This document shows positions 1-8,210 of a DNA stretch of 64,000 nt, piece after piece. Every line of letters starts with the position of its first letter. The stretch's first letter is position 1. The translations under genes and the position numbers were made by a program. The stretch is from Flavimobilis marinus (GTDB lineage Bacteria; Actinomycetota; Actinomycetes; Actinomycetales; Cellulomonadaceae), in NCBI RefSeq assembly GCF_900113055.1, contig NZ_FONZ01000002.1:1-64000 (forward strand), read 5' to 3'. The notes below the pieces were generated by a model. The model did no database searches. It was given only the letters and a program-made list of their open reading frames with translations, and was not told the origin of the DNA.

Positions 1-48
1 AGCCACACCTTGACCGGTGGCACCCTCGGGCCCAGACATCTCCATAGA

Positions 49-166
49 GTTACGGCGGTCATAGCGAGAGGGAAACGCCCGGCTCCATTCCGAACCCGGA
101 AGCTAAGCCTCTCAGCGCCGATGGTACTGCCCTGGAGACGGGGTGGGAGAGTAGGACGCCGCCGAA
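49..166 (+). rRNA. rrf: 5S ribosomal RNA
   Basis: About 118 nt with the usual actinobacterial 5S layout. It opens with GTTACGGCGGTCATAGCG and closes with the complementary GGACGCCGCCGAAC, so the terminal helix can form. The conserved core around CCCGGCTCCATTCCGAACC (loop B/C region) and GGGAGAGTAGG are present. The 48 bases before it are presumably the 23S-5S spacer of an rRNA operon whose 16S and 23S genes lie outside the window. The ends are placed by the helix and may be off by 1-2 nt. Confidence 0.95.
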
Positions 167-178
167 CACCCATTCACG

Positions 179-208
179 AAGGCCCACCCCGACACCGGGG
201 TGGGCCTT
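179..208 (+). terminator. rRNA operon terminator hairpin
   Basis: A perfect 12-bp stem, AAGGCCCACCCC pairing with GGGGTGGGCCTT around the loop GACACC, starts 12 nt after the 5S gene. The T-run after it is short (TT then CGTCGT), as is common in high-GC actinobacteria. It ends the rRNA operon before the TPR gene. Confidence 0.9.
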
Positions 209-350
209 CGTCGTACCCACACACCCCACGCCGGCCGGTGCTGGGCGCCGGAACGCCTCGGGCCGCTCCACAGGCGCGCCTCGAGGCGCCGGAGTGCTCG
301 ACGGGGTGTGACAATAGAGGCTGCAACTCAATCGTGGAGGTTTCGACATC

Positions 351-2156
351 GTGAACGCCGAGGATCAGCCGAGGAACAGCTCCGGCGACGATCGCAAGGG
401 CGGCCCAGGCCGCGGCCGTCCGGATAAGGGCGGGGACCGCGATCGTCGAGACCGTCCGCGCAGCGGTGGTGATCGGCCGTCGTACGGCGACCGTTCCCGC
501 AGCGGAGGTGACCGACCTTCGTACGGTGACCGTTCCGGTTCGGGTGATCGTCCGCGCAGCGGTGGCGACCGTCCCTCCTACGGTGACCGACCGCGTCGTG
601 ACGACCGGCCCAGCTCGGGTGACCGTCCGCGCACCGGTGGCGACCGTCCCTCCTACGGTGACCGTTCCGGTTCGGGTGATCGTCCGCGCAGCGGCGCGGA
701 CCGGCCGTCCTACGGCGACCGGTCACGTAGCGGTGGTGACCGTCCCTCGTATGGCGACCGCCCGCGTCGTGACGACCGGCCCAGCTCCTCCGACCGTCCG
801 CGCAGTGGTGGTGACCGTCCCTCATTTGGCGACCGACCGCGCAGTGGTGGTGACCGTCCTTCGTATGGTGACCGTTCGCGCAGTGGTGGTGACCGTCCTT
901 CGTATGGCGACCGCCCGCGTCGTGACGACCGGCCCAGTTCGGGTGACCGTCCGCGCAGCGGCGGGGACCGTCCCTCCTACGGTGACCGTTCCGGTTCGGC
1001 TGACCGTCCGCGCAGCGGCGGGGACCGTCCTTCGTATGGTGACCGTTCGCGCAGTGGTGGTGACCGTCCTTCGTATGGCGACCGCCCGCGTCGTGACGAC
1101 CGGCCCAGTTCGGGTGACCGTCCCCGTAGCGGTGGTGACCGTCCTTCGTACGGTGACCGTCCCCGTAGCGGTGGTGACCGTCCCTCCTACGGTGACCGTC
1201 CCCGTAGCGGTGGTGACCGTCCCTCCTACGGTGACCGTCCCCGTAGCGGTGGTGACCGTCCCTCCTACGGTGACCGTCCCCGCAGTGGTGGCGACCGCCC
1301 GTCCTACGGCGACCGCCCGTCGTTCGAGCGTCCTGCACGCGAAGAGCGACGCCCTGTCGGTCCCGAGGTGCCCGAGGACGTGGAGTTCTCGGAGCTTCCG
1401 CGCGACGTCCGGGGCGCGCTGCGCGGCCTCAGCAAGGACAACGCGCACGACGTCGGCCGGCACCTGATCATGGTTGCGCGTCTGCTGGACGTGGACCCTG
1501 AGCTCGCGTACGAGCACGCCCAGGAGGCAGTCCGTCGCGCTGGACGCATCGACGTCGTCCGAGAAGCCGCCGGCATCGCCGCCTACCGGACGGGCCGCTA
1601 TGCGGAGGCCCTGCGCGAGCTCCGCACCGTACGGCGCCTGAACGGGTCCTCCGAGCACCTCCCGCTGATGGCCGACTGCGAGCGCGGGCTCGGGCGTTCT
1701 GCCCGCGCGCTCGACCTCGCTGCGTCCGACGAGGCCAGCACCCTCGACCCTGACGGCCGCGCCGAGCTGGCCATGGTGGCGTCCGGAGCCCGTCTCGACC
1801 TCGACGAGGTCGAGGCAGCCGGTGCCACGTTGGACATGCTGGACCTCACCGGCGTCTCACCCGAGGTGCAGGCACGCGTCAAGCAGGCGCGAGCCGACAT
1901 CTACATCGCCTCCGGCCGCAGCGATCTCGCTGCCGAGCTGCTCGCTACGGTCGACCGTCGGCTCCTGGCCGCGACCAACGGCAACGACGACGATGACGAC
2001 GAGGACGTGGTGGTCTACGACCTCGCGGACGAGGTCATCGACGGCGAGCCCATCGACGACGACTCCGCGGCGGAGCGCTCAGACGACGAGGGAGACGTGG
2101 CCGACGCTGTCATCGAGTCCGACGAGGCCGAGACGAACGACGGGAAGGACGCGTGA
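351..2156 (+). CDS. TPR-like protein with a long Arg/Gly/Asp/Ser repeat domain (Rv1691-position)
   Basis: A 601-aa protein in three parts. Residues about 30-325 are low complexity, built from 17 copies of a 13-residue unit close to DRPRSGGDRPSYG. Residues about 345-530 are helical with a tetratricopeptide character (A..Y..G.Y..AL..L pattern). A very acidic tail follows (DDDDDEDVVVYD and further D/E runs). The GTG start is supported by GTGGAGG about 10 nt upstream, and the stop overlaps the next gene by 4 nt. In M. tuberculosis Rv1691, a TPR-like protein, holds the same place before the HAD phosphatase and tlyA. The function is unknown. The RG-rich repeats suggest RNA binding or condensate formation, which is inference. 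Because the repeat is 39 bp, several other frames stay open across it. Confidence 0.85.
   Translation: MNAEDQPRNSSGDDRKGGPGRGRPDKGGDRDRRDRPRSGGDRPSYGDRSRSGGDRPSYGDRSGSGDRPRSGGDRPSYGDRPRRDDRPSSGDRPRTGGDRPSYGDRSGSGDRPRSGADRPSYGDRSRSGGDRPSYGDRPRRDDRPSSSDRPRSGGDRPSFGDRPRSGGDRPSYGDRSRSGGDRPSYGDRPRRDDRPSSGDRPRSGGDRPSYGDRSGSADRPRSGGDRPSYGDRSRSGGDRPSYGDRPRRDDRPSSGDRPRSGGDRPSYGDRPRSGGDRPSYGDRPRSGGDRPSYGDRPRSGGDRPSYGDRPRSGGDRPSYGDRPSFERPAREERRPVGPEVPEDVEFSELPRDVRGALRGLSKDNAHDVGRHLIMVARLLDVDPELAYEHAQEAVRRAGRIDVVREAAGIAAYRTGRYAEALRELRTVRRLNGSSEHLPLMADCERGLGRSARALDLAASDEASTLDPDGRAELAMVASGARLDLDEVEAAGATLDMLDLTGVSPEVQARVKQARADIYIASGRSDLAAELLATVDRRLLAATNGNDDDDDEDVVVYDLADEVIDGEPIDDDSAAERSDDEGDVADAVIESDEAETNDGKDA
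450..1316 (+). repeat. Coding tandem repeat, 39-bp unit (13 codons)
   Basis: Seventeen units encode (P/S)R(S/T)GGDRPS(Y/F)GDR-type blocks, interspersed with RRDDRPSSGDR and SGSGDR spacers that recur in a higher-order pattern. The last five units (about 1117-1316) are tandem and nearly identical at DNA level, each reading GACCGTCCCCGTAGCGG and on. Every unit keeps the frame, so copy number can change by slippage or recombination without breaking the gene. Confidence 0.95.
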
Positions 2157-3178
2157 CGCGGGCGACGCTGCTCGGCAGCGCTCGACCCCTGGCTGAGGCG
2201 TACGACCTCGCCCTCGTCGACCTCGACGGAGTTGCGTACCGCGGGCACGACCCGATCGACCACGCTGCCACGGGACTGGCCGAGGCGCGCGCACGTGGCA
2301 TGCGGTTGGTGTTCGTGACCAACAACGCGTCGCGCGAGCCGTCCTCGGTGTCGGACCAGCTCACCGAGCTCGACATCCCCGCGACGCCGCAGGACGTCAT
2401 GACGGCGGCCCAGGCTGCCGCGATCGTCCTACGGGAGCGCCTGGACGAAGGCGCGAAGGTGATGGTCGTCGGGGGAGCGGGCCTGCGCACCGCGGTGCGT
2501 GAGGCGGGCCTCGTGGTCTGCGACTCCGCGGACGACGCTCCCGACGCCGTCGTGCAGGGCTTCGCCCCGGAGCTCGGGTGGAAGGACCTCGCCGAGGCCG
2601 CCTACGCCGTCGGGAACGGCGCGTGGTACGTGGCGTCGAACCTCGACCTGTCGCTGCCCACCGCGCGTGGCTATGCCCCGGGCAACGGCTCGCTGGTCGG
2701 CGCCGTGGTGAACGCGACGGGCGTGCGACCCGACAGCGCCGGCAAGCCGTCGCCGCGAATGTACGAGATCGCCGTCGCTCGCTCGGGGGCGCTCGCGCCC
2801 CTCGTCGTCGGCGACCGGCTCGACACCGACCTGGCCGGCGCACGCGCCGGACAGATCCCCGGGCTGCACGTGCTGACCGGAGTGAGCACGGCGCGCGACG
2901 ACGTCCTCGCGGCGCCCGGGATGCGGCCCGACTTCATCGCCGAGGACCTGCGCGGCCTGCTCGCCGCGCACCCCGCGCCCGCCCGGGCCGAGGGTGACTG
3001 GTGGGTGTGCGAGGGAGCCGCCGCCCGTGTGGTCGGCGGCGCCCTCGAGCTCGACGAACGGGCGGGCTCGACGCTCGACCTCGTGCGCAGCGCCTGCGCG
3101 GCGGCGTGGGACGCCGTCGACGCCGGCCACGAGCTCGACCCCACCACGGTCCCCGAGTTCGCGATCGGCTCGCACTGA
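2153..3178 (+). CDS. HAD-IIA family phosphatase (NagD-like; Rv1692-type)
   Basis: A 341-aa haloacid dehalogenase-type hydrolase. Motif I DLDGV is at residues 23-27 with nucleophile D23 and acid D25. TNN at 56-58 is motif II, GKPSP at about 197-201 carries the conserved lysine, and GDRLDTD at 220-226 is motif IV, which binds Mg. This spacing with a large cap between motifs II and III marks the HAD-IIA (NagD) group. About 80 residues extend past the hydrolase core. The M. tuberculosis protein at this position, Rv1692, acts on glycerol 3-phosphate; that substrate is only inferred here. The GTG start overlaps the previous stop by 4 nt, implying coupled translation. Confidence 0.88.
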   Translation: MTRATLLGSARPLAEAYDLALVDLDGVAYRGHDPIDHAATGLAEARARGMRLVFVTNNASREPSSVSDQLTELDIPATPQDVMTAAQAAAIVLRERLDEGAKVMVVGGAGLRTAVREAGLVVCDSADDAPDAVVQGFAPELGWKDLAEAAYAVGNGAWYVASNLDLSLPTARGYAPGNGSLVGAVVNATGVRPDSAGKPSPRMYEIAVARSGALAPLVVGDRLDTDLAGARAGQIPGLHVLTGVSTARDDVLAAPGMRPDFIAEDLRGLLAAHPAPARAEGDWWVCEGAAARVVGGALELDERAGSTLDLVRSACAAAWDAVDAGHELDPTTVPEFAIGSH

Positions 3179-3211
3179 CACGTTCCGCATCACGGAGAGC
3201 AAGGTGACGCC

Positions 3212-3358
3212 ATGTCCACGGATCCCGCAGAGCCCGCCGACCTCGAGCGCGCGCTCGAGGCGCTCGACGACGTCGAGTCGCTCCCGCTACCCGAGCAGGT
3301 ACCCGTGTACGACGCCGTCTACCAGGCACTGGGTGCCCACCTCGCCGAGGAGGACTGA
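3212..3358 (+). CDS. Conserved small acidic protein (48 aa), Rv1693-position
   Basis: A short ORF, ATG to TGA, encoding 48 residues that start MSTDPAEPADLERALEALDD and end in LGAHLAEED. It is strongly acidic, predicted helical, and has no cysteines or membrane segment. A short protein occupies the same slot between the HAD phosphatase and tlyA in mycobacteria (Rv1693). Its 3' end carries the GAGGAGGA that acts as the ribosome binding site for tlyA, and its stop is in frame with tlyA, 3 nt before that gene's start. Function is unknown. Codon use is typical of the genome, with G or C in nearly every third position. Confidence 0.75.
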   Translation: MSTDPAEPADLERALEALDDVESLPLPEQVPVYDAVYQALGAHLAEED

Positions 3359-3361
3359 CCG

Positions 3362-4243
3362 CTGACCGCACGACTCGATTCTGAGCTCGTCGCCCGCGGT
3401 CTCGTGCCCTCGCGCACCCGGGCCGCGGCGCTCGTGCGGGCTGGCGCGGTGCGGGTCGACGGGACGGTGGCGACCCGGCCGGCGCTGCCGGTGTCCTCGG
3501 CGACCGAGGTGACGCTCGACGCACCGGACCGCAGCTACGTGTCGCGCGCCGCCTACAAGCTTGCCGGCGCGCTCGACGCGCTCGAGGTCGGCGCGAGCCA
3601 CGGACGTCCGGCTCCGCCCGTGGTCGCCGGCGCGCGGTGCCTCGACGTCGGCGCGTCCACGGGCGGGTTCACCCAGGTCCTGCTCGAGCGCGGCGCGGCG
3701 GGCGTTATCGCGCTCGACGTCGGCCACGGCCAGCTCGACTCGACGCTGCGCGGCGATCCGCGCGTCCACGTCATCGAGGGCTGCAATGCACGCGAGCTGC
3801 AGCCCGAGGCGCTGCCGTACGCGCCGACCGTCGTCGTCGCCGACCTCTCGTTCATCTCGCTGCGCCTTGTGCTGCCCGCGCTGGTGCGCGCAGCGCCGCG
3901 AGCGGACCTGCTGCTCATGGTGAAGCCTCAGTTCGAGGTCGGGCGCGAACGCCTGGGACGTGACGGCGTCGTGCGCACCGCAGCGGCGCACGAGAGCGCG
4001 GTGCTCGACGTCGTCACCACCGCTGTCGAGTGCGGGCTGCGGCTCGTCGCGGTGGCGGCGAGCTCGCTGCCGGGTCCCAGCGGAAACCGCGAGTTCTTCT
4101 GCTGGTTCCAGCGGTCGGCTGCCCGAGGCACGGCTAGTGTGCAGGAAGCAGTCCGGGCTGCGGTCGCCGACGCGGCCGGCCGGACCGCCTACTACCCAGC
4201 GGATGCCGACGCGCACCCCGAGGCCCACGGAGGAAACGAGTGA
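3362..4243 (+). CDS. tlyA: TlyA family 16S/23S rRNA 2'-O-methyltransferase
   Basis: About 293 aa. An N-terminal S4 RNA-binding domain (RLDSELVARGLVPSRTRAAA, residues about 4-23 onward) is followed by an FtsJ/RrmJ-like methyltransferase domain with CLDVGASTGGFT as the SAM loop, ADLSFISLR, and KPQFEVGR. TlyA methylates C1409 of 16S and C1920 of 23S rRNA (E. coli numbering) in mycobacteria and affects capreomycin binding. Start choice: the first ATG/GTG/TTG is the GTG at 3404, which would remove 14 residues of the S4 domain. The only codon that keeps it is CTG at 3362, with GAGGAGGA 7 nt upstream and an in-frame TGA just before, so a CTG start is proposed. The end overlaps nadK by 4 nt. Confidence 0.92.
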   Translation: MTARLDSELVARGLVPSRTRAAALVRAGAVRVDGTVATRPALPVSSATEVTLDAPDRSYVSRAAYKLAGALDALEVGASHGRPAPPVVAGARCLDVGASTGGFTQVLLERGAAGVIALDVGHGQLDSTLRGDPRVHVIEGCNARELQPEALPYAPTVVVADLSFISLRLVLPALVRAAPRADLLLMVKPQFEVGRERLGRDGVVRTAAAHESAVLDVVTTAVECGLRLVAVAASSLPGPSGNREFFCWFQRSAARGTASVQEAVRAAVADAAGRTAYYPADADAHPEAHGGNE

Positions 4244-5175
4244 CGCGCACAGCGGTGATCGTCGCGCACGGAGGACGTCCGGAAGCGTTGACCGCCCTCG
4301 CGGAGGCCGAGGAGGCCTTCCGCGCCGAGGGGTTCGAGGTCATCGTGCACCCGGACGAGCCCGCGGACCTGCCGTCGCCCACCGAGCACTCGCTCGAGGG
4401 TCGCCGTCTCCCTGACCTCGCGCACGCGGACATCGTCGTCGTGCTCGGAGGCGACGGGACGATCCTGCGCGCTGCGGAGCTCACCCGAGGCAGCGAGGCA
4501 CCGATCCTCGGCGTGAACCTCGGCCACGTGGGGTTCCTCGCCGAGTCCGAGCGTGACGACCTGCGCGACGCCGTCAGGCGCTTGGCCAGCGGTGACTTCC
4601 AGGTCGAGGAGCGACCCGTCGTCGACGTCACAGTGCTGATCCCCGGTGAGCCCGAGCCCGTGCAGGGCTGGGCTCTGAACGAGGCGACCGTCGAGAAGAG
4701 CGACCGCAGCCGCATGATCGAGGTCGCGATCGAGGTCGACGGCCGCCCGCTGTCCTCCTTCGGCTGCGACGGCGTCGTCATGGCCACGGCCACCGGCTCG
4801 ACTGCCCACGCCTTCTCTGCCGGCGGACCCGTGATCTGGCCGGACGTCGACGCGATGCTGCTGGTACCCGTGGCTGCGCACGCGCTGTTCGCCCGACCGC
4901 TCGTGGTCGGCCCCGGGTCGATGTTCGCTGTCGAGCTGCTCGCCCGATCGCGGGTTTCGGGCGTGCTCACACTCGACGGCCGCCGCCGGCTCGAGCTCCC
5001 GCAGGGTTCCCGCGTCGAGGTGCGTCGGAGCAGCGAGCCCGTCCGCCTGGCGCGGCTCAGCCAGGCGCCGTTCACCGACCGGCTGGTCAACAAGTTCTCC
5101 CTGCCCGTGGTCGGGTGGCGCGGGACCGCTGCCGCCGACGCCGCAGGCGCGAACGCCGGAGAGGGCCGCGCCTGA
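4240..5175 (+). CDS. nadK: NAD kinase
   Basis: A 311-aa enzyme that phosphorylates NAD to NADP. The hallmark GGDGT is at residues 70-74 (VVLGGDGTILRAAE), followed by GVNLGHVGFLAE, the NE motif in the ALNEATVEKSDR stretch, and the glycine-rich DGVVMATATGSTAH loop. The GTG start shares 4 nt with the tlyA stop, and a GGAGG lies about 8 nt upstream. The end overlaps recN by 1 nt. It keeps the position of ppnK (Rv1695) in the tlyA-nadK-recN order typical of actinobacteria. Confidence 0.95.
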   Translation: MTRTAVIVAHGGRPEALTALAEAEEAFRAEGFEVIVHPDEPADLPSPTEHSLEGRRLPDLAHADIVVVLGGDGTILRAAELTRGSEAPILGVNLGHVGFLAESERDDLRDAVRRLASGDFQVEERPVVDVTVLIPGEPEPVQGWALNEATVEKSDRSRMIEVAIEVDGRPLSSFGCDGVVMATATGSTAHAFSAGGPVIWPDVDAMLLVPVAAHALFARPLVVGPGSMFAVELLARSRVSGVLTLDGRRRLELPQGSRVEVRRSSEPVRLARLSQAPFTDRLVNKFSLPVVGWRGTAAADAAGANAGEGRA

Positions 5176-6908
5176 TGCTCGAGGAGATCACGATCGAGAA
5201 CCTCGGGGTGATCGGTCGCGCCCAGATCCCCTTCGGGCGCGGGCTGACCGTGGTCACGGGAGAGACCGGCGCGGGCAAGACCATGCTGCTGACCGGCCTC
5301 TCGCTCCTGATGGGCGGCAAGGCCGACCAGGGGCGGGTGCGCGCCGGCGCCGAGCGCGCGACCGTCGAGGGGCGCGTCCTCGTCGACGCCGGGTCGGCCG
5401 TGGCGGAACGCGTCACCGAGGCCGGAGGAGAGCTCGACGACGACGGCTCGCTCGTGATCGTCCGCACCGTCGCCAGCCAGGGACGCTCGCGCTCGCACCT
5501 CGGTGGGCGCAGCGTGCCCGTCGGGGTGCTCGCGGAGCTCGCCGACGATCTCGTCACCGTGCACGGCCAGAGCGACCAGCTGCGCCTGCGCGCACCCTCC
5601 CAGCAGCGCGCGACCGTCGACGCCGTCGCCGGACCCGACCACCTCGCGCTGCTCGGGCGGTACCGGGAAGCCTGGCAGCGCCACGTGGAGCTCGACGCGC
5701 AGATCGCCGAGCTCGTGGAACGGCGCGCCGAGCGTGAGCGGGAGGCGGCCGCGCTGCGCACCGCCCTCGCCGAGGTCGAGCGCGTCGCCCCGCAACCGGG
5801 GGAGGACCAGGAGCTCGACGCCGTCATCGCGCGCCTCGGGCACGTCGAGGAGCTGCGCGGGCACACGGCGCTCGCGCACGCCGCCCTCACCGGTGACGAG
5901 CTCGGCGTCGACGACGCACCCACCGCCGCCGCGCTGGTCGAGGAGGCCCGGCGCGAGCTCGAGGCCGCCGCCCGGGTGGATCCCGGGCTCGAACCGTTCG
6001 TGGTGCGGGCCGCGGAGATCGGCTACCTCGTGGCCGAGGTCGGTGCTGACGTCTCCGGCTACGCCCACGGCCTGGCCGCGGACCCCGCCAGCCTCGAGTC
6101 CGCGCACGCGCGCCGGGCGGAGCTGGGGACGCTCGCCCGTGCGCACGGCACCGACGTCGACGGCGTGCTCGCCTGGGCGTCGGAGGCCGGGCTCCGGCTG
6201 CTCGACCTCGACTCGGGCGACGAGCGGGTCGCCGGCCTCCAGGCGGAGTCGGAACGCCTGGGCGCTCTCCTGGACGACCTCGCCGCACAGATCACGCGCA
6301 ACCGCAGCGACGCCGGTGCCGCGATGGCCCAGGCGGTCACCGCCGAGCTGGCTGGCCTTGCGATGGCCGGCGCGGAGCTCGAGGTGACGGTGGAGCCTGC
6401 CGAGCCGGCGGTCCACGGTCGCGACGCCGTCACGATCCTCCTGCGCCCCCACCCGGGCGCACCGCCGACGCCGCTCGGCAAGGGTGCGTCCGGAGGAGAG
6501 CTGTCGCGGGTCATGCTGGCCGTCGAGGTCGTGCTCGCCCAGGCTGCTCAGCGTGCGGGTGCCGCGCCGGCCACCTTCGTCTTCGACGAGGTGGACGCAG
6601 GCGTCGGTGGCCGCGCGGCGCTCGAGGTCGGCGCGCGCCTCGCCGCCCTGGCGCGCACCGCCCAGGTCGTCGTGGTCACGCACCTGGCGCAGGTCGCCGC
6701 GTACGCGGACCACCACCTCGTGGTGACCAAGTCGTCGGACGCCGCCGGTGACGTCGTCACCCAGTCGGACGTCCGGGTGGTGGTGGACGAGGAGCGGGTG
6801 GCCGAGCTGGCGCGCATGCTCAGCGGCCAGGACGGATCCGACGCCGCCCTGACCCATGCGGCCGAGCTGCTCGAGCTCGGGGCGCAGGCACGGATCTCGG
6901 CGGCCTGA
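5175..6908 (+). CDS. recN: DNA repair protein RecN
   Basis: A 577-aa SMC-like ATPase that helps bring broken DNA ends together in double-strand break repair. Walker A GETGAGKT is at residues 29-36 of the MLEEITIENLGVIG start. A central coiled-coil region is rich in E/R/A. The C-terminal half has the signature KGASGGELSRVMLA and Walker B FVFDEVDAGVGG, then VTHLAQVAAYAD, all standard RecN features. An in-frame extension upstream to 5115 exists, but the family N-terminus starts at the ATG at 5175, which overlaps the nadK stop. No LexA box is visible next to it, so any SOS control would act on a distant operon promoter. Confidence 0.95.
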   Translation: MLEEITIENLGVIGRAQIPFGRGLTVVTGETGAGKTMLLTGLSLLMGGKADQGRVRAGAERATVEGRVLVDAGSAVAERVTEAGGELDDDGSLVIVRTVASQGRSRSHLGGRSVPVGVLAELADDLVTVHGQSDQLRLRAPSQQRATVDAVAGPDHLALLGRYREAWQRHVELDAQIAELVERRAEREREAAALRTALAEVERVAPQPGEDQELDAVIARLGHVEELRGHTALAHAALTGDELGVDDAPTAAALVEEARRELEAAARVDPGLEPFVVRAAEIGYLVAEVGADVSGYAHGLAADPASLESAHARRAELGTLARAHGTDVDGVLAWASEAGLRLLDLDSGDERVAGLQAESERLGALLDDLAAQITRNRSDAGAAMAQAVTAELAGLAMAGAELEVTVEPAEPAVHGRDAVTILLRPHPGAPPTPLGKGASGGELSRVMLAVEVVLAQAAQRAGAAPATFVFDEVDAGVGGRAALEVGARLAALARTAQVVVVTHLAQVAAYADHHLVVTKSSDAAGDVVTQSDVRVVVDEERVAELARMLSGQDGSDAALTHAAELLELGAQARISAA

Positions 6909-6974
6909 CCCGGCGGTGCTCCGCAGGCGTGCCGTGACGACGTCGGACCCGGACACCGTGGGATGATTCTGGCG

Positions 6975-8168
6975 ATGAAACTGTCTCTGCGCCGTCAGCG
7001 CGCCCTCGAACAGTCCGGGCCGGGCCTTCACGGACCGGTCCGGGTCGACCCTCGGACCAAGGCGCTGACGAAGCGGCTGCGCCCCGGCGACATCGCGGTG
7101 ATCGACCACCTCGACATCGACCGCGTCGCCGCAGACTCCCTCGTCGCAGCCCGGCCCGCCGCCGTCCTCAACGCCGCCCGGTCCATCTCGGGGCGCTACC
7201 CCAACCTTGGCCCGGAGATCCTCGTCGAGGCGGGCATCCCGCTGATCGACGACCTGGGCCCGGACATCATGACGCTCCCCGAGGGCCGTCGGGTCCGGGT
7301 CGAGGACGGCGCCGTGTACGACGGGGACCGCCTCGTCGCCGAGGGCGTCACGCAGACGGCGAGCACGGTCGCCGACGCCCTGGCGGACGCCCGCGAGGGA
7401 CTGTCCGCCCAGCTCGAGTCGTTCGCCGCCAACACGATGGACTACCTCCGGCGCGAACGTGACCTGCTGCTCGACGGCGTCGGCGTCCCGGACATCACGA
7501 CCAGCCTCGAGGGCCGACAGGTCCTCGTGGTCGTGCGCGGCTACCACTATCGCGAGGACCTCGCGATGCTCCGCCCGTACATCAAGGAGTACCGCCCGGT
7601 GATGATCGGCGTCGACGGCGGCGCCGACGCGATCATGGACGCGGGCTGGAAGCCCGACCTCATCGTCGGGGACATGGACTCGGTCTCGGACCGCGCGCTC
7701 ACCAGCGGCGCCGAGATCGTCGTGCACGCCTACCGTGACGGCAAGGCGCCCGGGCTGGCCCGGGTCGAACGCCTCGGCGTGCCGCACGTCGTCTTCCCGG
7801 CGACGGGCACGAGCGAGGACATCGCGATGCTCCTCGCCGACGACAAGGGTGCCGAGGTGATCGTCGCGATCGGCACCCACGCGACGCTCGTCGAGTTCCT
7901 GGACAAGGGGCGGGCCGGGATGGCCTCGACGTTCCTGACGCGCCTGCGCATCGGCGGCAAGTTCGTGGACGCCAAGGGCGTCTCCCGGCTGTATCGCCGC
8001 CGGATCTCCAACCTCCAGGTCGCGCTCCTCGTCGCGGCCGGGCTCGTCGCGCTGCTCGTGGCGCTGCTGTCCACCACCGCGGGACAGACAGTGTTCGGGC
8101 TCGTCGGCGCCGAGCTGGACGACTTCTGGAGCTGGCTGACTGGCCTGTTCTCCTCGCCACCCGAGTGA
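6975..8168 (+). CDS. steA: Putative cytokinetic ring protein SteA
   Basis: A 397-aa protein of the SteA family (Rv1697 position). It has a large soluble N-terminal region with thiamin-pyrophosphokinase-like sequence (GVDGGADAIMDAG, IVGDMDSVSDRAL). Near the C-terminus a single membrane helix (residues about 345-370, LQVALLVAAGLVALLVALL) precedes a short acidic tail. In Corynebacterium, SteA and SteB work in the pathway that activates cell-wall hydrolases during daughter cell separation. The ATG at 6975 was chosen; an ATG 12 nt upstream is also possible. It sits 66 nt after recN and 42 nt before its partner steB. Confidence 0.87.
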   Translation: MKLSLRRQRALEQSGPGLHGPVRVDPRTKALTKRLRPGDIAVIDHLDIDRVAADSLVAARPAAVLNAARSISGRYPNLGPEILVEAGIPLIDDLGPDIMTLPEGRRVRVEDGAVYDGDRLVAEGVTQTASTVADALADAREGLSAQLESFAANTMDYLRRERDLLLDGVGVPDITTSLEGRQVLVVVRGYHYREDLAMLRPYIKEYRPVMIGVDGGADAIMDAGWKPDLIVGDMDSVSDRALTSGAEIVVHAYRDGKAPGLARVERLGVPHVVFPATGTSEDIAMLLADDKGAEVIVAIGTHATLVEFLDKGRAGMASTFLTRLRIGGKFVDAKGVSRLYRRRISNLQVALLVAAGLVALLVALLSTTAGQTVFGLVGAELDDFWSWLTGLFSSPPE

Positions 8169-8210
8169 CCAGCAGCCCGGCGCCCCTCGACTGAAAGAAG
8201 CACAGCCACA

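Noticed and set aside
450-1316. CRISPR-like array of 39-bp repeats
   Set aside because: The repeats are directly tandem, code in frame and have no unique spacers or cas genes.
328-1338. Minus-strand frame rich in DGHRRRDGHH repeats
   Set aside because: It is the antisense of the 39-bp coding repeat; any frame over a repeat with a multiple of three stays open.
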